Positions 16,507 through 25,278 of a stretch of 41,758 bases of DNA are shown here, piece by piece. The DNA lies in NCBI RefSeq assembly GCF_016918015.1, contig NZ_JAERMK010000003.1, forward strand, positions 267,261 to 309,018. Direction: 5' to 3'. The position numbers and the translations under genes were made by a program. Source of the stretch: Glycomyces sp. YM15. GTDB taxonomy: Bacteria; Actinomycetota; Actinomycetes; Mycobacteriales; Micromonosporaceae. The number at the start of each line of letters is the position of its first letter. Position 1 is the stretch's first letter. The notes under the pieces were generated by a model. The model did not search any database, had not been told where the DNA came from, and saw only the letters and a list, made by a program, of their open reading frames with translations.

Positions 16507-17190
16507 ATGCTCGAGCTGGCCATCCTGGGACTCCTGCACGAGACCCCCATGCACGGCTACGAGCTGCGCAAACGCCTGCTCGCCCTGCTCGGGGCCATCA
16601 GAGCCGCGTTCAGCTACGGCTCCCTCTACCCGACGCTCAAACGCATGCGCATGCGCGGGCTCATCGCCGAAGAAGCCCCACGAGAGGGTGCGGCAGAGAC
16701 CCCGCTGCTCACCGGGCGCCGGGCCCGCAAGGTCTACCGGCTCACACCCGAAGGCAAAGAGCACTTCGCTCAGCTCATGGCCGACGCCGGCCCCGAATCG
16801 GCCGACGAGGCCCTGTTCGGGGTGCACTTCGCGTTCTTCTCCCGCACCGACCCGGCCACGCGCCTGCGGATCCTCGAGGCCCGCCGCCGCCGCGTCGAGG
16901 AGCGCCGCGAGCGCATCCGCGAGGCCCTCGCCCGCACCGCCGAACGGCTCGACGCCTACGGGCTCGAACTCCAGCGGCACGGGCTCGAGACCGCCGAGCG
17001 GGAGGTGCGATGGCTCAACGAGCTCATCGCCTCCGAGGAGAGCCGCCGCCCCGAGCGGCACGACGACTTCGGCGAGCCCTTCGCCGAACCGGGACGGCAC
17101 CAGGCCGTCACGGAACAGGGAACACCCGATCCGGCTGCGAGCGCCGGAGACCCAAATAAACAAGGCAAAGGAGGCATGCGCGATGGGTAA
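16507..17190 (+). CDS. PadR-family transcriptional regulator
   Basis: A 227-residue regulator. The winged helix spans about residues 1-85: [19 protein letters not shown] and [18 protein letters not shown] are typical PadR segments, followed by the wing [13 protein letters not shown]. The C-terminal part (about 95-190) is a helical, Arg/Glu-rich dimerisation region (Vir_C-like), then a Pro/Gly tail. The ATG at 16507 follows AGGAGGG at proper spacing. The last 8 bases overlap the start of ino1, and the gene lies downstream of a perfect palindrome at the transcription start. A padR-ino1 pair is seen in other actinobacteria. The effector is unknown. Confidence 0.9.
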   Translation: MLELAILGLLHETPMHGYELRKRLLALLGAIRAAFSYGSLYPTLKRMRMRGLIAEEAPREGAAETPLLTGRRARKVYRLTPEGKEHFAQLMADAGPESADEALFGVHFAFFSRTDPATRLRILEARRRRVEERRERIREALARTAERLDAYGLELQRHGLETAEREVRWLNELIASEESRRPERHDDFGEPFAEPGRHQAVTEQGTPDPAASAGDPNKQGKGGMRDG

Positions 17191-18253
17191 GCTGCGCGTA
17201 GCCATTGTCGGCGTGGGCAACTGCGCCAATTCGCTGGTCCAAGGCGTCGAGTACTACCGCGACGCCAAGCCCGAGGACCGGGTGCCGGGCCTCATGCACG
17301 TCCAGTTCGGCGACTACCACGTGAACGACATCGAGTTCGTCGCCGCATTCGACGTCGACGCCAAGAAGGTCGGCCAAGACCTGGCAAGCGCGATCTTCGC
17401 GTCGGAGAACAACACCATCAAGTTCGCCGACGTGCCTCCGACCGGCGTCCCGGTCCTGCGGGGCCCGACCCACGACGGCTTGGGCGAGTACTACACCGAG
17501 ATGGTCACCGAGTCCTCCGACGAGCCGGTCGACGTCGTCGCCGCGCTCAAGGCGGCGAAGACGGACGTCGTGGTCTGCTACCTGCCCGTCGGCAGCGAGA
17601 AGGCCGCGAAGTTCTACGCGCAGGCCGCGATCGACGCGGGCGCCGCGTTCGTGAACGCCCTCCCCGTGTTCATCGCCTCCGACCCCGAATGGGCCCAGAA
17701 GTTCACCGACGCGGGCATCCCGATCGTCGGCGACGACATCAAGTCGCAGGTCGGCGCCACCATCGTGCACCGCGTACTGGCGAAGCTGTTCGAAGACCGC
17801 GGCGTGCGCCTCGACCGCACGTACCAGCTGAACTTCGGCGGCAACATGGACTTCATGAACATGCTCGAGCGCACCCGCCTCAAGAGCAAGAAGATCTCCA
17901 AGACCCAGGCCGTGACCTCGCAGATCCCGCACGAGATGCTCGGCGCCGACGTGCACATCGGCCCCTCGGACCACGTCCCGTGGCTCACCGACCGCAAGTG
18001 GGCGTACATCCGCCTGGAGGGCACCACCTTCGGCGACGTGCCCCTCAACGCGGAACTCAAGCTCGAAGTGTGGGACTCGCCGAACTCCGCGGGCGTCATC
18101 ATCGACGCCGTCCGCGCGGCGAAGATCGCCCTCGACCGCGGCCACGGCGGCCCGGTCGAATCGGCCTCCAGCTACTTCATGAAGTCGCCGGCCAAGCAGT
18201 TCTCCGACGAAGAAGCTCGCATCTCCGTCGAGAACTTCATCGCGGGCCTGTAG
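17183..18253 (+). CDS. ino1: myo-inositol-1-phosphate synthase
   Basis: A 356-residue NAD-dependent enzyme converting glucose 6-phosphate to 1L-myo-inositol 1-phosphate, the entry to phosphatidylinositol and mycothiol. The Rossmann motif is [16 protein letters not shown] near residue 6. Catalytic-domain stretches are [15 protein letters not shown] near 158, [16 protein letters not shown] near 183 and [12 protein letters not shown] near 215, which carry the conserved Lys/Asp/Asn residues. The ATG at 17183 is preceded by AAAGGAGG (17167-17174) eight bases upstream and overlaps the padR end. Longer in-frame readings through padR are not real. Expression should follow the PadR operator. Both domains match actinobacterial length of about 360 residues. 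Confidence 0.95.
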   Translation: MGKLRVAIVGVGNCANSLVQGVEYYRDAKPEDRVPGLMHVQFGDYHVNDIEFVAAFDVDAKKVGQDLASAIFASENNTIKFADVPPTGVPVLRGPTHDGLGEYYTEMVTESSDEPVDVVAALKAAKTDVVVCYLPVGSEKAAKFYAQAAIDAGAAFVNALPVFIASDPEWAQKFTDAGIPIVGDDIKSQVGATIVHRVLAKLFEDRGVRLDRTYQLNFGGNMDFMNMLERTRLKSKKISKTQAVTSQIPHEMLGADVHIGPSDHVPWLTDRKWAYIRLEGTTFGDVPLNAELKLEVWDSPNSAGVIIDAVRAAKIALDRGHGGPVESASSYFMKSPAKQFSDEEARISVENFIAGL

Positions 18254-18291
18254 ACCCGACACGCACCCAAGGGGGACTCCGACTGGAAGCC

Positions 18292-18310
18292 CGAGCCGGA
18301 TTACGGCTCG
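18292..18310 (+). terminator. hairpin downstream of ino1
   Basis: Seven-base arms CGAGCCG and CGGCTCG with a 5-base loop. An outer pairing of GGGGGAC (18271-18277) with GTCCCCC (about 18329-18335) may enclose it. It may end the padR-ino1 transcript before the MFS gene. Confidence 0.5.
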
Positions 18311-18352
18311 CGAGCTCGCCGAGAAGGGGTCCCCCCGGGCATTCACCGGAGT

Positions 18353-18358
18353 TATCCT
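18353..18358 (+). promoter_or_regulatory. -10 box TATCCT of a leaderless MFS promoter
   Basis: TATCCT ends exactly six bases before the ATG at 18365. No ribosome-binding site is visible in the spacer, so the mRNA is probably leaderless. Confidence 0.55.
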
Positions 18359-18364
18359 CGGACA

Positions 18365-19714
18365 ATGCGCACCGACGGCCACGTTCGGAACCTCGCGAGC
18401 AACCGCCGATTCCGGCACCTGCTGGCGGTGCGGCTGACGTCGCAAGCGGCCGACGGCATGTTCCAGGCCTCCCTCGCGCTCTCCGTCTTCTTCAACCCCG
18501 CCCTCGGCGAAGCCAGCGACCCCTTCCGCTACGCCGCCGGCGTCGCGATCCTCCTCGGCCCGTACTCCCTGCTCGGGCCCTACGTCGGCACCGTCCTCGA
18601 CCGCTTCAGCCGCCGCAACCTCATCGGCGGCGCGAACCTCGTGCGCGCCGCACTCATGATCGTCATCGCCCTGACACTCCCCGGCGGCTTCAACTGGTCC
18701 TGGGTGCTGTGCGCGATGATCGTCCTCGCCGCCAACCGGTTCGTCCTCGCCGGACTCGGCGCCGCCCACCCCCAGGTCGTCCCCGCCAAAGACCTCGTCA
18801 CCGCCAACTCCCTCGCCTCCACCCTCGGCGCGCTCGCCTACGGCCTCGGTCTGGCCACCACCGGCATCGCCAAACTCCTCGACTCCGGCGTCTCCTACTC
18901 GATGCTCGCGCTGGCCGCCGGGGTCGGCTACCTCGCCTCGGCGTGCATCGTGGGGGCCTCGTTCCGCAGCGCCGACCTCGGCCCGCCGGAGGACGCGAAC
19001 GCCGCCACCGGCCTGTGGCGCGGCATCGCCCAGACCAGCTCGGGCATGTGGGAGGGGTTCAAGCACCTCGGCCGCCGCAGAGGACCCGCGCTCGTCATGG
19101 CCGTGCAAGGCCTGCACCGGTTCCTGTACGGGATCGTGTTCATCATCGCGATCGCCCTGTTCATGGGCTTCTTCTGGGACGTGCAGTCCGACCCGACCCG
19201 CACCACCACCATCTCGTGGCTGCTCGTCCTCGCCGTCCTCGGCAACGTCGGCGTCCTCGCGGCGGCCATCGCCACCCCGCGCGCCACCCGCGTGTGGGGC
19301 CCCAAGAACTGGATCGTCGTGCTCATGGCGCTGTGCGCGCTCGTCGTCGCCGCGCTCTCGAGCACGATGCTGCCGGTCATGTTCGCCGTCGCGGTCCTCC
19401 TGGTGAACATCGCCTCCCAAGGCCTCAAGATCACCGTGGACACCAGCATCCAGCGCGGCGTCGAGGACGCCTACCGCGGACGCGTCTTCAGCGTCAACGA
19501 CACCGTCTACAACGTCGGCTACCTCGCCGGCCTCTTCGCCGCCGCGTTCGTCGTCCCCGAGAACGGCTACGCCCCCGGCACCCTCGTCGGCGTAGCGCTC
19601 TCCTACGGTCTGATCTGCGTCGGATACGCCTACCTCGCGCGAGACGAGGCACCGTACGATGCTCAGACATGGAGCCCCGCCGCGACCCCAGCGAGACCGA
19701 CCACGAACCCGTAG
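18365..19714 (+). CDS. MFS transporter
   Basis: A 449-residue major facilitator protein with about 12 hydrophobic segments. The N-terminus has FRHLLAVRLTSQAADGMFQ, and the loop between helices 2 and 3 has LLGPYVGTVLDRFSRRNLIG, a variant of the MFS GxxxDRxxRR motif. No central insert or fused domain is seen. This type is often beside ino1 and a PBP in actinobacteria. The ATG at 18365 has a -10 box six bases upstream. The 3' end overlaps the start of the cyclophilin-like gene by 46 bases. Substrate cannot be inferred; drug/proton antiport is a possibility only. Confidence 0.85.
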   Translation: MRTDGHVRNLASNRRFRHLLAVRLTSQAADGMFQASLALSVFFNPALGEASDPFRYAAGVAILLGPYSLLGPYVGTVLDRFSRRNLIGGANLVRAALMIVIALTLPGGFNWSWVLCAMIVLAANRFVLAGLGAAHPQVVPAKDLVTANSLASTLGALAYGLGLATTGIAKLLDSGVSYSMLALAAGVGYLASACIVGASFRSADLGPPEDANAATGLWRGIAQTSSGMWEGFKHLGRRRGPALVMAVQGLHRFLYGIVFIIAIALFMGFFWDVQSDPTRTTTISWLLVLAVLGNVGVLAAAIATPRATRVWGPKNWIVVLMALCALVVAALSSTMLPVMFAVAVLLVNIASQGLKITVDTSIQRGVEDAYRGRVFSVNDTVYNVGYLAGLFAAAFVVPENGYAPGTLVGVALSYGLICVGYAYLARDEAPYDAQTWSPAATPARPTTNP

Positions 19715-20652
19715 CGTCGAATCCCTACCGCGGAACGGCGCCGTGGCAGCGCGAGGGCACCGGCAGCTGGAAACGCGGACTCGCCGGACTCGGCGCGGTC
19801 GTCCTCACCGCCGGCTCGATCGCCGCGGTCACCTGGCTCGCCTTCCGCGACGACGGCGGCGACGCCGGCGAGACCGGCGACGTCATCGCCCGGCAGTGCA
19901 CCGTCACCGAAGCCGACGACGCCGGGCAGGGCGCCGACCCGATGGAACCGGGCACCCCCGCCGAACGCTCCCTCGCCACCGTCCAGACCAACTACGGCGA
20001 AATCGTCGTCCTCCTCTGGGGCGACCTCGCCCCCTGCGGCGTCCAGGCCTTCACACACCTCTCCCAGACCGCGTTCTACGCCTCCCACGAATGCGACCGG
20101 CTCACCACCCAGGCCGTCGCCCCGACCGCGATCCTCCGCTGCGGCAGCCCCGGACTCGAGCCCGGCGCCGCCGCTGAGAACGGTGAGGAATCGCACGGAC
20201 CGGGCTGGCGCTACCAAGCCGAGACCGGCATGGCCGGCAACGACGTCGCCGACGTCCTCGCCCTCATCACCGACGACCAGGGCCGAGCGGGCAGCTCCTT
20301 CGCGCTCATCCGCGGCGCCGCGGTCCCCACCCCCGGAGTCAGCATCATCGGCGGCATCGTCGACGGCTACGAAGTGCTCGACCAGATCGCGGCCCTCACC
20401 GAAACCGTCGAATACGACGGCGCACCGCCCGTCCCGGTGGAGATCTGGGGCGTCACCATCAGCGACGTCGACGGCCTCCCGACCGCCCCCGCACCGACCA
20501 CCGAAACCCCTGCGCTCCCAACGGGAACCGCGACACCGACCGGCACCGCCGCCACCGCGCCCGGAAGCACCCCCAGCGGCACCCCCACGGGCACGACCAC
20601 ACCCACGGGAACCGCCACGCCGACCGGCGCCGCCACCACCACCGGCGGCTGA
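19669..20652 (+). CDS. membrane-anchored cyclophilin-like (PPIase-fold) protein
   Basis: A 327-residue protein. A membrane helix lies at about residues 37-62 (LGAVVLTAGSIAAVTWLAF), putting the rest outside. The cyclophilin-like domain (about 100-270) starts ATVQTNYGEIVVLLWGDLAP, continues with CDRLTTQ, ILRCGSPG and AGSSFALIRG. Actinobacterial cyclophilins usually read CHRLT...FVLQCGDP and GSQFF. Here the Phe and Gln of the active site appear as Ala and Arg, and QFF becomes SFA, so catalysis may be lost although the Arg remains. The tail (275-327) is a Thr/Pro/Gly/Ala-rich repeat stretch. The ATG at 19669 overlaps the MFS gene. A plain domain call of peptidyl-prolyl isomerase would be made by most pipelines. 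Confidence 0.8.
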   Translation: MEPRRDPSETDHEPVASNPYRGTAPWQREGTGSWKRGLAGLGAVVLTAGSIAAVTWLAFRDDGGDAGETGDVIARQCTVTEADDAGQGADPMEPGTPAERSLATVQTNYGEIVVLLWGDLAPCGVQAFTHLSQTAFYASHECDRLTTQAVAPTAILRCGSPGLEPGAAAENGEESHGPGWRYQAETGMAGNDVADVLALITDDQGRAGSSFALIRGAAVPTPGVSIIGGIVDGYEVLDQIAALTETVEYDGAPPVPVEIWGVTISDVDGLPTAPAPTTETPALPTGTATPTGTAATAPGSTPSGTPTGTTTPTGTATPTGAATTTGG

Positions 20653-20659
20653 CGAAACG

Positions 20660-21343
20660 TCAGTCGGAAGCCTCGGAACTCGAACCGTTCCGCTTCGCGT
20701 ACTTGTCCACGTACTCCTGGCCCGTCAACCGGCGGATCGCGTCCATCACCTCATCGGTGACGGCACGGATCACCACCCGGTCGTTCTCCATGCCCTTGTA
20801 CCGCGTGAAATCGAGCGGCTTGCCCACCCGCACGCCCACCGGCGCCACACGCGGCCGCGACTCCCCGATCGGCAGCACCTTCTCCGTCCCGATCAACCCC
20901 ACCGGGATCACCGGCGCACCCGACGTGAGCGCCAACCGCGCCACCCCCGGCTTGCCCCGGTACAGCCGCCCGTCAGGCGAACGCGTGCCCTCCGGGAAGA
21001 TCGCGAACACCCGGCCCTCCTCGAGCACCTCCAGCGACGGCTCCAGCGAAGCGGCGCTCTTGCGCCCGCCCGAACGGTCCACCGCCACCTGGCCCAGCGC
21101 CTTCACCGTCGACGAGATCAGCTTGCCCTTCAGACCCGCACCCGTGAAGTACTCGATCTTCGCCATCGTCGCGATGTGCCGCTTGGTGGTCAGACCCAGA
21201 AAATAGTGGTCGGCCACGGAGAGGTGGTTGGACGCCAGAATGACCGGACCGTCCTCCGGGATGTTCTCTTTCCCGTCGATCCAAGGCCTGTAGATGAGCT
21301 TGATGGTCGGCGCGGCCGTCCATTGCAACGTCTTGTACAGCAC
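20660..21343 (-). CDS. plsC: 1-acyl-sn-glycerol-3-phosphate acyltransferase (PlsC family)
   Basis: A 227-residue acyltransferase of phospholipid synthesis. The catalytic HxxxxD motif is in ILASNHLSVADHYF (about residues 38-51), the glycerol-phosphate binding motif in FAIFPEGTRSPDGRLY (about 117-132), and the third block is VIPVGLIGTE near 149. The GTG at 21343 is preferred: relatives begin near this point with a hydrophobic LYKTLQW-like segment, and GGAGAG lies upstream. An in-frame TTG at 21400 would add 19 residues without family support. It converges with the cyclophilin-like gene, with 7 bases between stop codons. Cytoplasmic, membrane-associated. Confidence 0.88.
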   Translation of the reverse strand: MLYKTLQWTAAPTIKLIYRPWIDGKENIPEDGPVILASNHLSVADHYFLGLTTKRHIATMAKIEYFTGAGLKGKLISSTVKALGQVAVDRSGGRKSAASLEPSLEVLEEGRVFAIFPEGTRSPDGRLYRGKPGVARLALTSGAPVIPVGLIGTEKVLPIGESRPRVAPVGVRVGKPLDFTRYKGMENDRVVIRAVTDEVMDAIRRLTGQEYVDKYAKRNGSSSEASD

Positions 21344-21545
21344 CGTGTTCAGCTCTCCAGTGGTCTCACCCCGACTGCGGGAGACGTCGGGGTCGCGCAA
21401 ATTAACGGCTCGCGGGCTTCGCCGTGGCTACCAATTATGGCTCGCGCAACGCACCAGGCGAAACCCTCGAACCACACCGGCCCCCGCCGCGGGCGCGGCC
21501 GGACCCGCCGGGAAGGCAGGCCCGAGTCTAAGGCATGAGACAGCC

Positions 21546-22154
21546 CTACAGGTACTGACCAGGGTGGTGGTCGCGATCGTCACCGCGCGCCGCCCGCTCC
21601 GCCATCACGGCCCGGAGCTGCGGCGGAAGGTCCTCACCCGCGGGCAGCGCCTTCAACTCGCCCGAACGCATCTGGTCCAACTGCAGGCGCGCGGCCATCT
21701 GCTGCGCCACCAGCGCCGCCTGGATGCCGTGGAACAGGCCCTCGAGCCAACCCACGAGCTGGGCCTGAGCGATCCGCAGCTCCGCCTCGGTCGGGATCTC
21801 ATCGGCACTGAACGGCAGCGACAGCCGCTCCAGCTCGTCCCGGAGCTCCGGGGCCAGCCCGGACTCGAGCTCGGCGATGGAGCGGGCGTGGATGTCGCGC
21901 AGGCGCTGGCGTCCCTTGGCGTCGAGGTCGGCGGCGCGGACCTCTTCGAGCAGCTGCTTGATCATCGAGCCGACGCGCATGACCTTGGCGGGCTCGGGAA
22001 CGAGCTTGGTCGGGTCGGACTCGTAGCGGTCCTCGTCCTCGACGTCTGCGGGCTCGGCCTCGGTCTTCACCGGATTGCCCTCGGCGTCGACGATGAACGG
22101 CTGCTCGTCGGACTCGCGTTCGCCCTGCTCCGACTTGCTGTTCGCTTCACTCAT
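21546..22154 (-). CDS. bpa: bacterial proteasome activator Bpa (PafE)
   Basis: A 202-residue protein of the Bpa/PafE family (DUF2587). The conserved helical core runs from VMRVGSMIKQLLEEVRAA (near residue 60) through SIAELESGLAPELRDELERL to EAELRIAQAQLVGWLEGLFH (near 130-150) and AQQMAARLQLDQMR. It ends with GQYL, the C-terminal motif that docks into the proteasome alpha ring and opens its gate. The family forms a dodecameric ring that lets the 20S core degrade unfolded proteins without ATP. The N-terminal 50 residues are acidic and probably disordered. The ATG at 22154 is chosen; a GTG six codons upstream is possible. Proteasome genes are outside this window. Confidence 0.93.
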   Translation of the reverse strand: MSEANSKSEQGERESDEQPFIVDAEGNPVKTEAEPADVEDEDRYESDPTKLVPEPAKVMRVGSMIKQLLEEVRAADLDAKGRQRLRDIHARSIAELESGLAPELRDELERLSLPFSADEIPTEAELRIAQAQLVGWLEGLFHGIQAALVAQQMAARLQLDQMRSGELKALPAGEDLPPQLRAVMAERAARGDDRDHHPGQYL

Positions 22155-22276
22155 GGTTCGGTGTGGCCCCACTCGTCTCGATGCTGATCCGGTTCCCTCC
22201 CGAGCCTAACGCGCAAGGTTCGCGGGGTGTTCCCGCTCGCGTCCGGCCAGGAGGCCGGGCTCTTGGAAGAAGTGAA

Positions 22277-22304
22277 GGGCCCGGAGGTCGAAACCTCCGG
22301 GCCC
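22277..22304 (-). terminator. tRNA-Leu terminator with UUCG tetraloop
   Basis: A perfect 12-bp stem (22277-22288 with 22293-22304). On the minus strand the loop is TTCG, a very stable tetraloop. It begins seven bases past the tRNA discriminator base. Confidence 0.9.
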
Positions 22305-22310
22305 TGTCGG

Positions 22311-22393
22311 TGCGCGAGGGGGGACTTGAACCCCCACGTCCTTACGGACACTGGCACCTGAAGCCAGCGCGTCTGCCATTCCGCCACTCGCGC
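22311..22393 (-). tRNA. tRNA-Leu (anticodon CAG)
   Basis: An 83-base tRNA on the minus strand. The acceptor stem pairs GCGCGAG (22387-22393) with CTCGCGC (22312-22318), discriminator A at 22311. The anticodon loop reads CTTCAGG, anticodon CAG. The T arm has GGGGGTTCAAGTCCCCC and the long class II variable arm expected of leucine tRNA is present. The CCA end is not encoded; the bases after A73 are CCG. Confidence 0.95.
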
Positions 22394-22480
22394 GAGTGTT
22401 GGTACTTGCAACGCGACGATACTACCGTGCCCGGACCTGGGTGTTCAACGGGGTATTGCCCCGGTTGAGTTGCAGGCCAC

Positions 22481-23458
22481 TCACAGGAGGGTGCGCAGGC
22501 GCCCGACCGGTTGGTCGCCGCCGACCACTTCCGGCCACAGGAGCGCGTCCACCTCGGGCTTGGCCTCCGCGGGGATCTCGAGTCCGGCGATGGTGGTGAG
22601 CGCGCGCAGCGCGACGGGCGTGGAGGCCCGGCCCGCGCCGTCGTCGATCTTGACGGCGACCGCGCCGACGCCGGGAGCGGCGAGCACGTGGACGCCTTCG
22701 GCGCCGCCCTTGGCGAGCAGGCCGGGGAGGGCGGTCATCATGCGGTGGTCGGGACCGCGGGTCCCGTCGATGAGCTTCGGGTTGGCGCGCATGGCATCCG
22801 CGACGCGGCGTTCGTTCGTGCCCGCGGGGGCTTCGACGAGGCGCGAGAAGGCGCGGGCGATCCCGGCGAGGGAGACGGCGAGGACCGGGGCGCCGCAGCC
22901 GTCGACGCCGATGGTCTCGACCTCGTCGCCGGTGAGCTCTTGGACGGTGGTGATGACGAGCCGCTGGAACGGGTGCTCGGGATCGCGGTAGGTCGCGAGG
23001 TCCCAGCCGTTCGCGGCGCAGGCCGCGAGCATCCCGGCGTGCTTGCCGGAGCAGTTCATGTAGACGCGGCGGGGCTCCCCGCCGTCGGCGACGACCGTAT
23101 TGCGGGCGGTGGGGTCGCTCGGCAGGTCGGCCGGGCATCGGAGGTGGTCCTCGTCGAGCCCGGCGCTGCCGAGCACGGAGGCGACCTGGGCGAGGTGGAA
23201 CGGTTCGCCGCGGTGGCTGGCCGAGGCGATGGCGAGGTCGGCCTCGGTGCCGGGTGCCCAGCCGGCGCGGAGCATGGCGAGGGCCTGCATGGGCTTGTTG
23301 GAGGAGCGGGGGAAGACCGCGGAACCGGTGTCGCCGATCGAGGCGAGGAGGTTTCCGGAAGGGTCGGTCACGGCGACGCTGCCCCGGTGGAGGCTCTCGG
23401 CGAATCCGGACCTGACGATCTCGGCGACGGGTTCGCCGCCGCGGTAGGAAGCACTCAT
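22481..23458 (-). CDS. asparaginase (Rhizobium etli-type, AsnA-II family)
   Basis: A 325-residue L-asparaginase of the type unrelated to the E. coli enzymes. The two serine-lysine tandems of the family are visible: FPRSSNKPMQAL (S-x-x-K near residue 51) and MNCSGKHAGML (near 133). The paired cysteines used for metal binding are in MNCSGKH and GVDGCGAPV (near 185). It would hydrolyse asparagine to aspartate and ammonia. Length fits the family. The ATG at 23458 is preceded by TAACCT with a 6-base spacer, so the transcript is probably leaderless and distinct from ygfZ, which ends 22 bases upstream. No signal peptide is visible, so it is likely cytoplasmic. Confidence 0.85.
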   Translation of the reverse strand: MSASYRGGEPVAEIVRSGFAESLHRGSVAVTDPSGNLLASIGDTGSAVFPRSSNKPMQALAMLRAGWAPGTEADLAIASASHRGEPFHLAQVASVLGSAGLDEDHLRCPADLPSDPTARNTVVADGGEPRRVYMNCSGKHAGMLAACAANGWDLATYRDPEHPFQRLVITTVQELTGDEVETIGVDGCGAPVLAVSLAGIARAFSRLVEAPAGTNERRVADAMRANPKLIDGTRGPDHRMMTALPGLLAKGGAEGVHVLAAPGVGAVAVKIDDGAGRASTPVALRALTTIAGLEIPAEAKPEVDALLWPEVVGGDQPVGRLRTLL

Positions 23459-23464
23459 ACCGCG

Positions 23465-23470
23465 AGGTTA
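23465..23470 (-). promoter_or_regulatory. -10 box TAACCT of the asparaginase gene
   Basis: On the minus strand TAACCT lies six bases before the ATG at 23458, matching the leaderless pattern seen at other genes here. No good -35 is visible. Confidence 0.5.
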
Positions 23471-23479
23471 ACCGCAGTG

Positions 23480-24535
23480 TCACTGGCGCGCTGCCTGATC
23501 ACCCACGATGAGACGCGCGTCAGTGTCGTCGGCGACGTTCCGCTTGAGCAGGGCGAGCGCGATCTGGCCGAGCTCGTAGTGCTGCACGGCGGTGCCGATG
23601 GTGCCGACCTGCTTGTCGCCCAAGGTGATCGGAGTGCCATGGGCGGGCGGGTGCTCGTCGGTGCCGTCGAGGTGGAGCATGACGAGGCGGCGGGGCGGCT
23701 GGCCGAGGTGGTGGACCTTGGCGACGGTCTCCTGGCCGCGGTAGCAGCCCTTGTTGAAGTGGACGGCGCGCTGGAGCCAGTGGTGGACCTCGTGCGGGAC
23801 GGTCTTCTCGTCGGTGTCGATCCCGAAGGCGGGCAGGCCGGCCGCGACGCGGAGGGCGTCCCAGGCCCAGGTGCCGGCCGGGGCGGCGTCGCCTCCGAGG
23901 ACGAACGAGTCGATGTCCTCGTAGCGGACGCACAGGTCGAAGGTGGGTACGCCGAGTGCGTCGGTGCGGCGGATCCATCCGGTCGTCGAGTCGAGCGCGT
24001 CGCCCGGGTAGAGCGCGGTGGGGGTCAGTGGGACCTCCCGCTGCACGAACTTCGCTGCGGGGACCGGCTGCACGACCGGAGCCGACTCGTCGGCGTCCTT
24101 GAACGTGTAGGTGAACAGGGCCCAGGTGCCGTTCTCGTCGCGGAGGTCGACCTCGGTGCGGAACTTCATGAGCTCCAAGTACTTCAGGAGCGGCTCGCCG
24201 CGGCCGGGCTCGGTGTCGAGCCAGGTGGACCGGCCGTCGTCGAAGACGTTCATGTGGTGCTCGACCCGGCCGGTCGGGGAGAGGACCAGCGCCTCGGTGC
24301 CCTCGTGGGGCTTCAGGGACTGGAGGTGCTGGGTGGTGAGCGAGTGCAGCCATTCCAGGCGGGCGGCGCCGGTGACCGAGATGAGGTCGCGGTCGGAGCG
24401 GTCGAACAGCGCGCCGGACGCCATCGCCTTGCGCTGCTCGGTGAGCGGCCCGCCGTAGTGCCAGGCGGTGCGGCCGCTTTCGGTGGCGACGGCGCCGGGA
24501 AGGCTGAGCAGCGGGGACGGGGTCGTCTCGGTCAT
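23480..24535 (-). CDS. ygfZ: YgfZ/GcvT folate-binding protein
   Basis: A 351-residue folate-binding protein of the YgfZ family, which helps maintain certain iron-sulfur enzymes. The signature KGCYRGQET is present (about residues 258-266), preceded by a GcvT-like N-terminal domain (LISVTGAARLEWLHSLTTQH near 50). The last 70 residues form the C-terminal beta-barrel with PRRLVMLHLDG. The ATG at 24535 overlaps the Fur stop codon (ATGA) and has GAAGGA just upstream, so translation is coupled to fur. Longer in-frame ORFs extend into the fur gene and the repeat upstream, and are rejected. Coupling to a metal regulator fits a role in iron-sulfur homeostasis. Confidence 0.9.
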   Translation of the reverse strand: MTETTPSPLLSLPGAVATESGRTAWHYGGPLTEQRKAMASGALFDRSDRDLISVTGAARLEWLHSLTTQHLQSLKPHEGTEALVLSPTGRVEHHMNVFDDGRSTWLDTEPGRGEPLLKYLELMKFRTEVDLRDENGTWALFTYTFKDADESAPVVQPVPAAKFVQREVPLTPTALYPGDALDSTTGWIRRTDALGVPTFDLCVRYEDIDSFVLGGDAAPAGTWAWDALRVAAGLPAFGIDTDEKTVPHEVHHWLQRAVHFNKGCYRGQETVAKVHHLGQPPRRLVMLHLDGTDEHPPAHGTPITLGDKQVGTIGTAVQHYELGQIALALLKRNVADDTDARLIVGDQAARQ

Positions 24536-24972
24536 CGTTCCTTCTCCAGGCATTCGGCGCAGGTCCCGAACACGGCGACGTGGCCGATGTCCATGACGAA
24601 CCCGCTGGCGTCGGCGACTTCCTCGCGCGCGTTGGCGAACAGGGAGGGGTCGACTTCGGTGATCCGGCCGCAGCGGTGGCACACGAGGTGGGCGTGGCCG
24701 CGGTCGCCTGACAGATGGTACGTCGGCGCGCCGTGGGAGAGGTGGGTGTGGGAGACGAGCTGGAGCTCTTCGAGCAGGTCGAGGGTGCGGTAGACGGTGG
24801 TGATGTTCACACCTTCGACCTGGCCGCGGATGCGCTCGTGGATCTGCTCGGGGGTCGCGTGCCCGAGCGCGCGGACCGCTTCCAGGACGAGCTGGCGCTG
24901 CGCGGTCATGCGCAGGCCCTTGGCGCGCAGCACCGCGGCCAGTTCGGTCTCCGCCTCGGCTTCGGTGGGCAT
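24532..24972 (-). CDS. Fur-family metalloregulator (Fur/Zur-like)
   Basis: A 146-residue regulator. The winged helix is in residues about 10-85 (AKGLRMTAQRQLVLEAVRAL, GVNITTVYRTLDLLEELQLV). The dimerisation domain holds the metal ligands HAHLVCHRCG (near 95, HxH and CxxC) and FGTCAECLEKER at the end (second CxxC), that is, a structural zinc site of the Fur/Zur kind. Zur in mycobacteria and Fur types are not separable by eye here. The ATG at 24972 follows TACGAT with a 6-base spacer. A longer ORF extends into repeat copy A and lacks family support. It overlaps ygfZ by 4 bases. Confidence 0.9.
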   Translation of the reverse strand: MPTEAEAETELAAVLRAKGLRMTAQRQLVLEAVRALGHATPEQIHERIRGQVEGVNITTVYRTLDLLEELQLVSHTHLSHGAPTYHLSGDRGHAHLVCHRCGRITEVDPSLFANAREEVADASGFVMDIGHVAVFGTCAECLEKER

Positions 24973-24978
24973 AGGTGC

Positions 24979-24984
24979 ATCGTA
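24979..24984 (-). promoter_or_regulatory. -10 box TACGAT of the fur gene
   Basis: TACGAT on the minus strand lies exactly six bases before the ATG at 24972; no Shine-Dalgarno fits in the spacer. The transcript is probably leaderless. Confidence 0.55.
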
Positions 24985-25004
24985 CTGCGCCCGCGAGGGG
25001 ACAC

Positions 25005-25114
25005 GTTCGGGTGACAAGGGCGCCGCGGGGGCCGGTTCTTGTCGGTCCCGCGGGGGATATTTGCGCCGGACCCTTCGTTCCCCTCTCGTGGTGGGTGGGG
25101 GTTGGTGGACGGGG
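25005..25114 (+). repeat. dispersed intergenic repeat, copy A
   Basis: By hand alignment 98 of 110 positions match copy B without gaps; copy C matches over its first half and its G-rich end. Landmarks in order: TTCGGGTGACAAG, CCGGTTCTTGTCGG, GGGATATTTGCG, GTGGTGGGTGGGGGTT. GACAAG pairs with CTTGTC, and CGGG with CCCG outside it. It sits between fur and the pabC-like gene, oriented towards the latter. Confidence 0.85.
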
Positions 25115-25278
25115 GTCCACCCGGGGCCGATGCGGCCTGGCTGCGGCGGCTGCTGACCCGGCACGCCTGGCGGCGGCCGCGGGGTCGACGGGCCTCGCGA
25201 CGGCAGCGTCGGGGTCGACTCCGGGCCGACACGGCCTCGCGGCGGCGGTCGCGCTGCAGCGAGGAGCAGAATGAGTTC

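Larger units (their letters stand above)
24973..25278. other. intergenic region between divergent fur and pabC-like genes
   Basis: Contains the fur -10 box, repeat copy A (25005-25114) and, from about 25130 to 25250, a GC-rich stretch with four loose repeats of a GCCTxGCGGCGGCGG-like block (near 25131, 25162, 25187 and 25227). GAGGAG at 25261-25266 is the likely ribosome-binding site of the next gene. Confidence 0.6.
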
